The notes under the pieces: generated by a model
Database searches by the model: none
What the model saw: only the letters and a program-made list of their open reading frames with translations
What the model was told of the DNA's origin: nothing
Position numbers and translations under genes: made by a program
DNA from: Nocardioides caeni
Lineage (GTDB): Bacteria > Actinomycetota > Actinomycetes > Propionibacteriales > Nocardioidaceae
DNA length: 64,000 bases
Assembly (NCBI RefSeq): GCF_004912195.1
Contig: NZ_STGW01000001.1
Location: 241,073 to 305,072, forward strand
Reading direction: 5' to 3'
Shown here: positions 23,182 through 29,978 of the stretch, one piece after another
How the letters are laid out: each line of letters opens with the position of its first letter
How positions within the stretch are numbered: position 1 is the stretch's first letter

Positions 23182-24348
23182 ATGCGTGAACTGACCTTCG
23201 TTCGCACGGGCCACCTCGAGTGGCGCGAGCGGCCCGACCCCGCGATCAGCGAACCGACTGACGCGTTGGTCCGTCCGTTCGTCGCCAGCCGCTGTGACGG
23301 TGACTGCCTGCCGTTGCACCGGTCGGTGTCGCGCCCGATGCAAGCGGGGTTGAAGCTCGGCCTCATCGACCCCGTGGTCGCCTCGATCGTCGGCCACGTG
23401 CCCTTCCAGGGACCGTTCGCGATCGGCCACGAATGCGTGGCACAGGTGACCGCGGTCGGCTCCGGAGTCACGGGGCTCGCGGTCGGCGATGTCGTCGTCG
23501 TGCCGTGGGCAGTCTCCTGCGGCACCTGTGAGGCGTGCCAGCTCGGCTTGACCGCGAAGTGCTCCACAATGAGCGCCGACAGCCCCGGCCGGGAGCTGGC
23601 CGCCTTCGGGTTCGGTCCCGCATCGGGTGCGTGGGGCGGCATGGTCGCCGACGCGTTGCGCATCCCGTTCGCCGACCACATGCTCGTCAAGGTCCCCGAG
23701 GGGGTCGACCCGCTGCGTGTCGCGGCTGCCAGCGACAATCTCGCCGACGCCTGGCGCTCCGTCGTACCGCCGCTGCGTCAGCGCCCCGGCGGCCGGGTCC
23801 TGGTGATCGGTGGGGGAGGGCAGAGCATCGGCCTGTACGCCGCCGGCCTCGCGGTCGCGCATGGCGCGTCTGTCGTCGACTACCTCGACGACAGAGATTC
23901 CAGGCTCGAGGTCGCGGAGTCCTTCGGCGCGCGCGTGCACCGCGTCGACAAGGCCCGACGTAAGTCCGTGCTTCCCGCACTGCCTGGTCGATATGACGTC
24001 GCCGTCGAGGCCTCCTCGCATCCTCAGGGTCTGCGGGACGCTCTGCGGTCCCTGCGGCCTGGGGGGATCTGCACGGGGACCGGCTACTACCTCAGCCCGG
24101 GAACCAAGCTGCCGGTGATGGACATGTATGCCACCAGCGCGACCCTTCAGGTCGGTGTCTCACACGTGCGCCCGGTCCTCCCTGAGCTGCTCGACTTCAT
24201 CGCCACCACCGGGTTCGAAGCAGAGCGGGTCACCAGCCTGGTCGCGGACTGGGACGACGCCCCCGAGGCCTACCAGGCCCACACCACCAAGCTCGTCCTC
24301 CATCGCCCGCCCCTCGGCACCATCCCGCAACCAGAGAGAGACTCATGA
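23182..24348 (+). CDS. Zinc-dependent alcohol dehydrogenase family protein
   Basis: A 388-residue medium-chain dehydrogenase. GHECVAQVTAVG (82-93) carries the catalytic-site His-Glu. The structural zinc lobe has C113, C116, C119 and C127 (CGTCEACQ...C). The Rossmann motif is VLVIGGGGQSIGLYAAG (about 205-222). It oxidises an alcohol or reduces a carbonyl with NAD(P); the substrate is unknown, although it is followed by tautomerases and a CMD protein, as in degradation of unsaturated or cyclic compounds. First gene of a five-gene operon inside the integrative element; its stop overlaps the next start (ATGA). Confidence 0.87.
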   Translation: MRELTFVRTGHLEWRERPDPAISEPTDALVRPFVASRCDGDCLPLHRSVSRPMQAGLKLGLIDPVVASIVGHVPFQGPFAIGHECVAQVTAVGSGVTGLAVGDVVVVPWAVSCGTCEACQLGLTAKCSTMSADSPGRELAAFGFGPASGAWGGMVADALRIPFADHMLVKVPEGVDPLRVAAASDNLADAWRSVVPPLRQRPGGRVLVIGGGGQSIGLYAAGLAVAHGASVVDYLDDRDSRLEVAESFGARVHRVDKARRKSVLPALPGRYDVAVEASSHPQGLRDALRSLRPGGICTGTGYYLSPGTKLPVMDMYATSATLQVGVSHVRPVLPELLDFIATTGFEAERVTSLVADWDDAPEAYQAHTTKLVLHRPPLGTIPQPERDS

Positions 24349-24824
24349 CCGTCATCACCGTGAACGCCCCCGTAGGCCGGCTCACCACCGATCAGCGTCG
24401 TACGCTCGCTCAGACCCTCACCGACGCCGTCCTCGTGCCGGAAGTCGGCCGGTTCGAGCCGGCCGCGAGGGTCGGCTTCCAGGTCCATTTCCGCGACTAC
24501 GAGCCGGACCAGATCGCCCTCGGTGGCCTGCTCGTCACTGACTTCCCAGAGGCGCCGGACGTGGTGGTGATCGACCTGGCCGTGATGGACGCCGACTGGG
24601 GCCAAGAGGTCCGCGAGGTCGTGATCACCCGCCTCCTGCGCGCCATGGCCGACGCGTGCGACCTGCCCGACCCGCAGCCGGCCTGGTGGGTCACCTTCCG
24701 AGTCATCGATGAAGGCAGCTGGGGTGCCGGTGGCGGAGTCCTGTCGGTCCTCAGCCTCCTCGACAGCGGCGTGTTCACACCCGAACGTGCCGACGCCATC
24801 CGACACGCCCTCACCGTCGGCTGA
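24345..24824 (+). CDS. Fused tautomerase-superfamily protein lacking Pro-1
   Basis: A 159-residue protein made of two 4-oxalocrotonate-tautomerase-like halves: VNAPVGRLTTDQRRTLAQTL (7-26) in the first, and VVIDLAVMDADWGQEVREVV (about 73-92) in the second, closing with WWVTFRVIDEGSWGAGG. The N-terminus is Met-Thr-Val-Ile, so the amino-terminal proline used as catalytic base in this superfamily is missing. It may be a non-catalytic partner of the next gene product, or have another chemistry. Translationally coupled to the dehydrogenase gene. Confidence 0.72.
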   Translation: MTVITVNAPVGRLTTDQRRTLAQTLTDAVLVPEVGRFEPAARVGFQVHFRDYEPDQIALGGLLVTDFPEAPDVVVIDLAVMDADWGQEVREVVITRLLRAMADACDLPDPQPAWWVTFRVIDEGSWGAGGGVLSVLSLLDSGVFTPERADAIRHALTVG

Positions 24825-24859
24825 CCGCCCACCCGCTCCCCACGAAAGGAAGACCCGTC

Positions 24860-25300
24860 ATGCCTCAGATCCAGCTCACCGTCCCCACCGGCGCCCTCAC
24901 CGAGGAGGGCGCATCCACGATCCAGGCGCAGTTGGCCGGAACATTGTTGAAGTGGGAGGGCGCCCCGGACACGGCCTTCTTCCGCGCGCAAGCCTGGGCC
25001 TTCCTCCACGAGCTCCCCACCGGTGCCCAGATCACCGCGGAGGATGACGAGCCGCGCTTTCGTGTCGACGTGACCGTCCCCGCCGGGGCCCTGAACGACG
25101 AACGCCGTGCCGGCCTCGTCCGCGAGGTGACCGCTCAGGTCCTGGCAGCCGCGGGACTGACCGCCGACCAGGCGCTGCGGGTCTGGGTCCTGATCCACGA
25201 GCAGGCCGACGGCACGTGGGGCGCGGGCGGACAGATCTTCCGCTACGCCGACCTGGTCGCCCTTGCAACAGCAGCCCCCGCGGGAGACAAGCATGAGTGA
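24860..25300 (+). CDS. Fused tautomerase-superfamily protein with Pro-1
   Basis: A 146-residue protein beginning Met-Pro-Gln-Ile-Gln-Leu, so after Met removal the N-terminal proline is available as the catalytic base. Two similar halves, VPTGALTEEGASTIQAQLAG (8-27) and VPAGALNDERRAGLVREVTA (about 73-92), show a tandem 4-OT fold ending in DGTWGAGGQIFRYAD. GAAAGGAAG lies about 8 nt before the ATG. It follows the Pro-less paralogue by 35 nt, and the next gene overlaps its 3' end by 8 nt. Confidence 0.78.
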   Translation: MPQIQLTVPTGALTEEGASTIQAQLAGTLLKWEGAPDTAFFRAQAWAFLHELPTGAQITAEDDEPRFRVDVTVPAGALNDERRAGLVREVTAQVLAAAGLTADQALRVWVLIHEQADGTWGAGGQIFRYADLVALATAAPAGDKHE

Positions 25301-25850
25301 CTTCACGTTGCCGGAGCTGCCAGCCGAATCGCGCGAAATTCTGGAGCAGGTCGTCCCGCCGCCGTACCGTCCGCCGCTGCTCTACCTCGCCATGGCCGCC
25401 AACCCGGCCGTGCTCCGCTCCTACGCCGAAGGACCGCTGCTCAGCCTGCACGGCCTCATGCACACCGGCCAGCTCGAACCCATGGACCGCGAGCTCGCCA
25501 TCCTTCGGGTCACCGGCCGCTGTCGCGCCGAGCACGAGTGGGGCGAGCACGTCGCGTACTTCGGCAAAACCTCGGGGCTCACCAAGAGCCAGGTCGACGC
25601 CACCGTCACCGACGCCGAGCCGGCGCCCACCTGGACCGATCGGCAGCGCGCGATCATCGCCATCGCCGACACGATTGTCGACCGCCGCCCGCTCGACGAT
25701 CACGAAGCGAGGTTGATCGACTCCACGCTGACCGATGCCGAACGAATCGAGTTCCTCGCACTCTCCTCGGCCTACCTCGGCATCGCCGCACTGTGCCAGG
25801 TCCTCGAGATCCCCGCCGAACCTGGCGCGCCGACCTTGCCGCTGGCATGA
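25293..25850 (+). CDS. Carboxymuconolactone decarboxylase family protein (AhpD-like fold)
   Basis: A 185-residue helical protein. The CMD core is RELAILRVTGRCRAEHEWGE (about 72-91), then HVAYFGKTSGLTKSQVDA, with the conserved Glu, one Cys and two His of the family but not the CxxC of true AhpD, so peroxidase activity like that of AhpD is unlikely. A second helical section, TDRQRAIIAIADTIVDRRPL, completes the fold. Family members decarboxylate gamma-carboxymuconolactone or act on related ring-opened compounds. Start MSDFTLPELP is inside the previous gene's 3' end; its stop overlaps the next start. Confidence 0.82.
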   Translation: MSDFTLPELPAESREILEQVVPPPYRPPLLYLAMAANPAVLRSYAEGPLLSLHGLMHTGQLEPMDRELAILRVTGRCRAEHEWGEHVAYFGKTSGLTKSQVDATVTDAEPAPTWTDRQRAIIAIADTIVDRRPLDDHEARLIDSTLTDAERIEFLALSSAYLGIAALCQVLEIPAEPGAPTLPLA

Positions 25851-26359
25851 GAGGCGTCTCGACCAGGAAGGACAAGCCCGTGCTCGAACGCATCCGTAGC
25901 CGAATGACCAGCTACGTCTGGGCTCTGACGGACTCTCCGGTGCAGTTCGGAGTTTTCGTTCTCGCCCTCTGGTTCACCAGCAACGGTCCGGCGGCTTACT
26001 TGACCTGCACGTCGATGGCGTTCGACCCCATGAACGCCTGCACCACCGAGGTCGCTGGGTTCATCCCCGTCACCGTCAACCTGTGCCACACGCTGTGTCA
26101 CTTCGTCACCGGGCTCATCGGTCTCGTCGCCGTTCTCCGCCCCACCTGGGCGGCGGCCTATGCCTCCCTGGGCTTCGTGTACTACGTGACCTGGGGGTTC
26201 GTCGGCCTCTACGGCGGCGAGCAACTCAGGCACCACCTGGGCGTGGATGCGTTCGGCAGTTGGGTCCACGTCGTCGAGGGCCTGCTTCTCCTCGGCGTCT
26301 GGATCATCCACCGCAGGGTCGCCCCAACGGGCTCTGGAGTTATGCTCCCGCAGACTTGA
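25847..26359 (+). CDS. DUF4383-like four-helix membrane protein
   Basis: A 170-residue protein starting at the ATG that overlaps the CMD stop (ATGA). After a charged N-terminus come about four membrane helices: VQFGVFVLALWF, VNLCHTLCHFVTGLIGLVAVL, YASLGFVYYVTWGFVGLYGG and WVHVVEGLLLLGVWII. The paired H-x3-H near NLCHTLCHF and the second His in WVHVVEG are like DUF4383. Function unknown; transport or sensing of the operon's substrate is only a guess. Last gene of the element's operon. Confidence 0.68.
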   Translation: MRGVSTRKDKPVLERIRSRMTSYVWALTDSPVQFGVFVLALWFTSNGPAAYLTCTSMAFDPMNACTTEVAGFIPVTVNLCHTLCHFVTGLIGLVAVLRPTWAAAYASLGFVYYVTWGFVGLYGGEQLRHHLGVDAFGSWVHVVEGLLLLGVWIIHRRVAPTGSGVMLPQT

Positions 26360-26423
26360 TCGCCCTCCGGTTACCCTCCGGAATCACTCGGCGTCAGCGA
26401 GCAACGATCGGTTACAGTCGGAA

Positions 26424-26443
26424 GTGTTCGAGACAACGAACAC
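26424..26443. promoter_or_regulatory. Inverted repeat near attR
   Basis: GTGTTCG (26424-26430), 6 nt, CGAACAC (26437-26443), in the 190-nt AT-richer gap between the last operon gene and attR. No U-tract. Could be a recombinase arm-type or accessory-factor site, or an operator. Confidence 0.35.
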
Positions 26444-26511
26444 CGCTCCAATACAAGCGATTCGGCTGTTTCCCGCAACGTTCGGTAGCAACAGGCAAGC
26501 TTTTGAGATTG

Positions 26512-26549
26512 CCCAGAGGTCGCAGGTTCAAATCCTGCCCCCGCTACAA
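26512..26549. repeat. attR: orphan tRNA-fMet 3' end
   Basis: Exact 38-bp copy of 20877-20914, covering half of the anticodon stem, the T arm and the acceptor 3' strand. The 5' half of a tRNA is absent, so this is not a gene. Confidence 0.87.
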
Positions 26550-26552
26550 AGA

Positions 26553-26588
26553 ACAGGGCCCGCCTGCGGAAACGCAGGCGGGCCCTGT
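26553..26588 (+). terminator. Original tRNA-fMet terminator
   Basis: Perfect 16-bp stem, ACAGGGCCCGCCTGCG (26553-26568) with its complement (26573-26588), closed by a GAAA loop. It starts 4 nt after attR, as the displaced terminator of the tRNA would. Confidence 0.75.
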
Positions 26589-26751
26589 CGCTATTTCCGT
26601 CTGTTCAATCCTTGCTCCCCGGTATGACGGCGAAGACGGGTGGCCCGCGGGGCTGTGGTGGCCGCGGCGTATGTGGTGTGCGGGTCGACCGAGTCCGTCG
26701 CGATCACGTCATGTGCTGACGTTCCCGATCCAGTGAGGGCGTTGATAGTCC

Positions 26752-26997
26752 TTGCTGGTCAATCACTACGCCCATCCCGAGCCGGCCCACCTCAAGCGCC
26801 TCCTCGGCCAGGCGGAGGTAGCAGATCTGCTCGACCGCTTGCATGACGAGGATCCCGGCGGTCTCCAGCCCCAGCTCTGGCTCATCGAGGCGCGGACGGC
26901 CGACGACGCCGCCGTCAGAGATGCTGGACGACGGCGCATCCTCGCCTACAACGAGGACGACGTGCGTGCGACGTACGCGATCTGCAACGGTCTGTGA
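26752..26997 (+). pseudogene. Decayed C-terminus of a TM0106-type RecB-like nuclease
   Basis: The last ~25 codons read RRILAYNEDDVRATYAICN then GL and stop. This matches the conserved ending of TM0106/RecB-family nucleases, in which a Tyr-x-x-Asp-Asp-Val-x-Ala-Thr segment closes an RNase-H-like domain. Upstream residues (DLLDRLHDED) are only vaguely similar, and the expected 400-500 residues are missing. No Shine-Dalgarno precedes it. It lies in the 560-nt stretch between attR and the DUF427 gene that otherwise contains nothing I can name, and is probably a remnant of an older chromosomal gene. Confidence 0.5.
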
Positions 26998-27109
26998 GCA
27001 GGCCCGTTGCGGAGAGGACGCGGCGTGGCCGGCTCGGGGAGTTCAGGTGGGTCCTTGGTCTCCGGGGGGAGACTCGAGGGAGCAGCGACCCGGACAAGCA
27101 GGAGCGGAC

Positions 27110-27406
27110 ATGACGATGCAGGCGGTCTTCAACGGCGTGGTGGTCGCGGAGAGCGACGACACGGTCGTGGTGGAGGGCAATCACTACTTCCCCGAGGAGT
27201 CGCTGCGCCGCGAGCACTTCACCGCGACGAGCACGACGACCGTGTGCCCGTGGAAGGGCACGGCGTCGTACTACACGGTCGAGATCGACGGGCAGACGGC
27301 TGCGAACGCTGCCTGGTACTACCCGACGCCGAAGGACGCAGCGCAGGAGATCACCGGCCGGGTCGCCTTCTGGCGCGGTGTCGAGGTCCGCGCCGTTGGC
27401 TCGTGA
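27110..27406 (+). CDS. DUF427 protein
   Basis: A 98-residue protein starting MTMQAVFNGVVVAES, AGGAG 6 nt upstream. The family pattern is complete: VEGNHYFPEESLRREHF (about 22-38), TVCPWKGTASYYTVEIDG (about 44-61), AAWYYPTPKDAA and the closing VAFWRGVEVR. DUF427 is a small beta-tent fold of unknown function, common in actinomycetes. It overlaps the next start (GTGA), so it is coupled to the DUF2236 gene. Confidence 0.88.
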   Translation: MTMQAVFNGVVVAESDDTVVVEGNHYFPEESLRREHFTATSTTTVCPWKGTASYYTVEIDGQTAANAAWYYPTPKDAAQEITGRVAFWRGVEVRAVGS

Positions 27407-28257
27407 ACCCGGCCGCGCGACTGGCTCCACTGCGGGACCGCCTCGGCGAGGCGATCTTCTTGCGGGTCGCAGGTCCTGACGGTCCTGAGCACCGTGCCCG
27501 GATCCACGACACACCGGGACCACGCTGGTTCGAGCCCGACAGCCCGATCGGACGCGTCCATGGCGATGCCTCCATGTTCGTCGGCGGGATCAGGGCTCTC
27601 CTGCTGCAGACGCTCCACCCCGCCGCGATGCGCGCGGTGTCCGAGCACTCCGGCTACCGCGGTGACCTGTGGGGTCGGCTCGCCCGCACCTCCCGCTTCC
27701 TCGCCGTCACGACCTTCGGCACCGCCGAGGATGCCCAGGTCGCCGTCGACGTGGTGCGCGCCATCCACGACCGCGTCACCGGCACGATGCCCGACGGGAC
27801 GACCTACAGCGCCGCCGACCCCCACCTGCTCCGTTGGGTCCACGTCGCCGAGATCGACAGCTTCCTGCTCGCGCACCAGACCTACAGCGCCCGTCCGCTC
27901 GACGCGGCCGGCCGTGACGAGTACGTCGCCCAGACGGCCGAGGTCACTCGCCGGCTCGGAGCCACCGACGTGCCGACCACCGAAGCGGAGCTGCGCGACG
28001 TCCTGGGGTCCTACCGCCACGAGCTGCGGGGGACTCCCGAGGCACGTGAGGCAGCCCGCTACGTCCTGCTGAAGCCGCCGCTGCCGCTGGCGGCCCGTGC
28101 GCCCTACGGAGTGCTCGCTGCTGCGGGGATCGGCCTGCTGCCGGCGTGGACCCGCCCGCACCTCCGGCTGCCGTGGTTCCCGGTGGCGGAGCGCACAGTG
28201 GTTCGTGCAGCTGGCGGCGCGGCCGTGGGCACGATCAGGTGGGCGATGTCGCGCTGA
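27403..28257 (+). CDS. DUF2236 oxygenase-like protein (MpaB family)
   Basis: A 284-residue protein starting at a GTG overlapping the DUF427 stop. Motifs are GDASMFVGGIRALLLQTLHPAA (starting near residue 49), GRLARTSRFLAVTTFG, and the metal-site stretch LLRWVHVAEIDSFLLAHQTY. MpaB-type enzymes are heme b oxygenases; the histidines in LHP and WVH are the obvious ligand candidates. The C-terminus has two hydrophobic segments. Substrates in bacteria other than latex-clearing relatives are not known. Confidence 0.85.
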   Translation: MNPAARLAPLRDRLGEAIFLRVAGPDGPEHRARIHDTPGPRWFEPDSPIGRVHGDASMFVGGIRALLLQTLHPAAMRAVSEHSGYRGDLWGRLARTSRFLAVTTFGTAEDAQVAVDVVRAIHDRVTGTMPDGTTYSAADPHLLRWVHVAEIDSFLLAHQTYSARPLDAAGRDEYVAQTAEVTRRLGATDVPTTEAELRDVLGSYRHELRGTPEAREAARYVLLKPPLPLAARAPYGVLAAAGIGLLPAWTRPHLRLPWFPVAERTVVRAAGGAAVGTIRWAMSR

Positions 28258-28293
28258 CCCGGGCCGGGCGGACCTGGCCGTCCCCCCCAGTCG

Positions 28294-28434
28294 TCAGAGG
28301 ATCGACGAGCCGATCAGGACGAAGACGAGCAGGACCACCACCAGCAGAGCGATGAAGCCGCCGACGAGCAGGGCCCGCGAGGAGAACTGTGGCTCGCGGC
28401 TGCCTCCGGGCATCCGCTTCGCGTCCTTGGTCAT
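28294..28434 (-). CDS. Small single-pass membrane protein (46 aa)
   Basis: Encodes MTKDAKRMPGGSREPQFSSR followed by one transmembrane helix of about 22 residues (ALLVGGFIALLVVVLLVFVL) ending IGSSIL. AAGGAG lies 6 nt before the ATG, a strong indication that it is translated. No homologue named; small membrane proteins like this often accompany stress-response genes. Confidence 0.6.
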   Translation of the reverse strand: MTKDAKRMPGGSREPQFSSRALLVGGFIALLVVVLLVFVLIGSSIL

Positions 28435-28494
28435 CGAGATCTCCTTCCGGGGTCGGTCATCGAGTCGATACCCGCTCCGGTCGACACCATCCGC

Positions 28495-28692
28495 TCACAG
28501 GCACGCCAGCTGGTCGCGGCAGTCCTGGAAGATCAGGCCCCGGGCGAGGGCCTCGTCCACGAGCGGAAGAAGCTCGGCCGGCAGGTCGTCGACGGCCAGG
28601 TGGTCCTCGCCGATCCAGCGCGGTACGTCGTGGGCGTCCATGACTTCTCGATACCCGCGTCTGCCGGTCCCGAGTCGGGTCAGACGGCTCAT
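28495..28692 (-). CDS. Small hypothetical protein (65 aa)
   Basis: Encodes MSRLTRLGTGRRGYREVMDA, then HDVPRWIGEDHLAVDDLPAE and an acidic helical end with two cysteines (FQDCRDQLACL). A shorter 48-residue form from the internal Met at residue 18 is equally possible. It is divergent from the iron-enzyme gene with 45 nt between starts. Composition and codon positions look coding, but no family is recognised. Confidence 0.45.
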   Translation of the reverse strand: MSRLTRLGTGRRGYREVMDAHDVPRWIGEDHLAVDDLPAELLPLVDEALARGLIFQDCRDQLACL

Positions 28693-28737
28693 GGTTCGGC
28701 GCAGCGGGGGTACTGCGCCGCCACGAGAGGAGGTCGG

Positions 28738-29727
28738 ATGAAACTGCCACGACCACGAGGAAAGCTGAGCGAGGCCCTCGTTGCCGATCTGACGGGTGGG
28801 CGAGCACTGGACCACGCCGGCGACCCGGACGGGCCCGACGACCTGCACCTGAGCCTCTGGATGCTCTATGAGCTGCACTATCGAGGCTTCGAGGACGTCG
28901 ACGACCGCCGGGAGTGGGACCCGCGTCTCCTCGCCGTGCGCGCCGAGCTGGAGACGAGCTTCGAGGACGGGCTGCGGGAGGACGTGGGCGAGGTCCTCGC
29001 CGCGGCCGACGAGGCAGAGGATCTCGTGAGCCAGCTCGCCGCCATCGCCTCCCACGAGGGAGAGGCGTCCGTCTCGCAGTTCCTCCACCGACGGGCCACG
29101 GCGGCGCAGTATCGCGAGTTCCTCATCGAGCGCAGCCTCTATCACCTCAAGGAGAGCGACCCCCACGCGTGGGCGGTCCCGCGCCTCGACGGTGCGGCGA
29201 AGGTGGCGCTCGCCGAGCTGCAGTACGACGAATTCGGCGGCGGTCGCCCGGACCGACTCCACAGCGCCCTCTTCGCGCGTGCGCTGGAGGAGGCCGGGCT
29301 GGATGCCAGCTACGGCGCCTACGTCGACCGGGTGTCGTGGCACACGCTGGCCGTCAACAACGCCATGTCGCTCTTCGGCCTCCACCGACGGTTCCGGGGC
29401 TCAGCGATGGGCCATCTGGCCGCCTTCGAGATGACCAGCCCGCTGGCCTGCCGGCGCTATCTGCAGGGGGCGCAGCGGCTCGAGATGGGTGCGGCCGTGG
29501 AGCACTACTTCGACGAGCACATCGAGGCCGACGCCGTCCACGAGGAGATCGCCGCCCGGACCATCTGCGGCTCCCTCGCAGAGACCGAGCCCGAGCTCGT
29601 CGACGACATCCTCTTCGGCGCCGCCGCCTGCGTGCACCTCGACGAGGTCGTGGCCCGCCACGCCATCGACGCCTGGACCGCAGGAGGCTCCGTCCTCCTC
29701 GGCGGCGACACGAGTGAGGTCGCATGA
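28738..29727 (+). CDS. Iron-containing redox enzyme family (heme-oxygenase-like fold)
   Basis: A 329-residue helical protein starting MKLPRPRGKLSEALVADL, GAGAGGAGG just upstream. It carries the family's spaced Glu/His ligands: LYELHYRGFEDV (about 42-53), ERSLYHLKESDPHAWAVP (about 129-146), ALAELQYDEFGGG (about 154-166) and a late EHYFDEHIEADAVHEE. These diiron heme-oxygenase-like oxidases and oxygenases (HDO group) act in varied pathways. The next gene, coupled by 4 nt, encodes a CDGSH [2Fe-2S] protein, a likely electron donor or sensor. Confidence 0.85.
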   Translation: MKLPRPRGKLSEALVADLTGGRALDHAGDPDGPDDLHLSLWMLYELHYRGFEDVDDRREWDPRLLAVRAELETSFEDGLREDVGEVLAAADEAEDLVSQLAAIASHEGEASVSQFLHRRATAAQYREFLIERSLYHLKESDPHAWAVPRLDGAAKVALAELQYDEFGGGRPDRLHSALFARALEEAGLDASYGAYVDRVSWHTLAVNNAMSLFGLHRRFRGSAMGHLAAFEMTSPLACRRYLQGAQRLEMGAAVEHYFDEHIEADAVHEEIAARTICGSLAETEPELVDDILFGAAACVHLDEVVARHAIDAWTAGGSVLLGGDTSEVA

Positions 29728-29945
29728 GCGCCCCTGCGAGCGGGTCGAGGACGGGCTGTCAGATCACCGTCGTCCCCGACGGTCCGGCGCTCGTGCGCGG
29801 CGCGGACGTCGTGTACGACGACCAGGGCGTCGCGCACGAGGCCGAGCGGCCGGTCGTGGCAGTGTGTCTGTGCGGCCTGTCCCAGCGGCTGCCGTGGTGC
29901 GACGCGACCCACAAGGTCGCCGGGGGCCGGCCGTCCAAGACCTGA
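29724..29945 (+). CDS. CDGSH-type [2Fe-2S] protein
   Basis: A 73-residue protein with the mitoNEET-like cluster motif: C48, C50, C59 and H63 in CLCGLSQRLPWCDATH (C-x-C-x8-C-x3-H). The usual CDGSH ends as CDATH. No membrane anchor. Three-cysteine, one-histidine clusters are redox and pH sensitive. Start overlaps the stop of the iron-enzyme gene, so the two are made together; a role in supplying electrons to that enzyme is inference. Confidence 0.88.
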   Translation: MSAPASGSRTGCQITVVPDGPALVRGADVVYDDQGVAHEAERPVVAVCLCGLSQRLPWCDATHKVAGGRPSKT

Positions 29946-29978
29946 CGCCAGACTTCTCGGCTCTGGAGCGGCCCTGCC

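Larger units (their letters stand above)
20877..26549. mobile_element. 5.67-kb integrative element in tRNA-fMet
   Basis: Bounded by 38-bp direct repeats, the left inside an intact initiator tRNA gene, the right standing alone. It contains a tyrosine recombinase next to attL and an inducible-looking catabolic operon. Each repeat copy is followed by its own strong terminator hairpin, as expected if the element brought one and displaced the original. No replication, conjugation, phage structural or excisionase gene is recognised, so it is a minimal integrative island, possibly mobilised in trans or now fixed. Confidence 0.8.

Noticed and set aside
26512..26549. Second tRNA-Met gene
   Set aside because: Only the 3' half of a tRNA is present; it is the attR duplicate.
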